Shown here: in pieces, positions 6,469 to 6,525 of the stretch
Numbering within the stretch: the stretch's first letter is position 1
How the letters are laid out: every line of letters starts with the position of its first letter
From: Methanobacteriaceae archaeon
GTDB lineage: Archaea; Methanobacteriota; Methanobacteria; Methanobacteriales; Methanobacteriaceae
Direction: 5' to 3'
NCBI GenBank assembly: GCA_011620845.1
Contig: WOYJ01000053.1
Location: forward strand, 1 to 6,525
DNA length: 6,525 bases
Translations under genes and position numbers: made by a program
The notes under the pieces: model-generated
The model's database searches: none
What the model was told of the DNA's origin: nothing
What the model saw: only the letters and a program-made list of their open reading frames with translations

Positions 6469-6525
6469 GTAATCTTTTATTATTTGAATTTTTATCTTGT
6501 TTTATTTCATAAGCTTAGTCGATCA

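Noticed and set aside
6469..6525. Possible start of another gene or RNA at the right edge
   Set aside because: No open frame, SD site, tRNA-like fold or conserved motif is visible in the remaining bases.

Overview
The window looks like a piece of a methanogen chromosome, most likely Methanobacteriales (Methanobacterium-like). Three things suggest this: archaeal-type proteins (a UPF0146 family protein and an archaeal subfamily amidohydrolase), AT-rich spacers with oligo-T runs, and Shine-Dalgarno sites of the GGAGGTGAT type. The gene set also resembles the carbamoyl-phosphate synthase neighbourhood of that order. The assignment is inferred from family recognition, not from a database search.

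Layout: four genes lie on the minus strand, read from high to low coordinates. They are a RimI/Ard1-like GNAT acetyltransferase (5576-6031), carA (4435-5517), carB (1197-4388) and an amidohydrolase whose 3' end is cut by the left edge (1-1132). One gene lies on the plus strand: a small UPF0146 protein (6052-6432), divergent from the acetyltransferase with only 20 bases between the start codons. The last 93 bases are an AT-rich tail with T-runs and no recognisable gene. No spacer exceeds 100 bases.

Function: CarA releases ammonia from glutamine and CarB uses it, with bicarbonate and two ATP, to make carbamoyl phosphate for arginine and pyrimidine synthesis. Both proteins are full length, keep the catalytic and metal-binding residues I checked, and are preceded by good ribosome binding sites 46 bases apart. 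The acetyltransferase probably modifies protein N-termini. The amidohydrolase belongs to the deaminase/chlorohydrolase-like superfamily; its substrate is unknown. The UPF0146 protein looks like a minimal Rossmann fold related to SAM-dependent methyltransferases; its function is unknown.

I see no mobile element, CRISPR array, RNA gene or defence module, and no convincing new multi-gene system. The points most worth a second look are the UPF0146 protein and its tight divergent arrangement with rimI, a Gly-to-Glu change in the acetyl-CoA loop of the acetyltransferase, a hairpin that holds the only Shine-Dalgarno-like bases before the amidohydrolase, and a base-composition gradient along carB.
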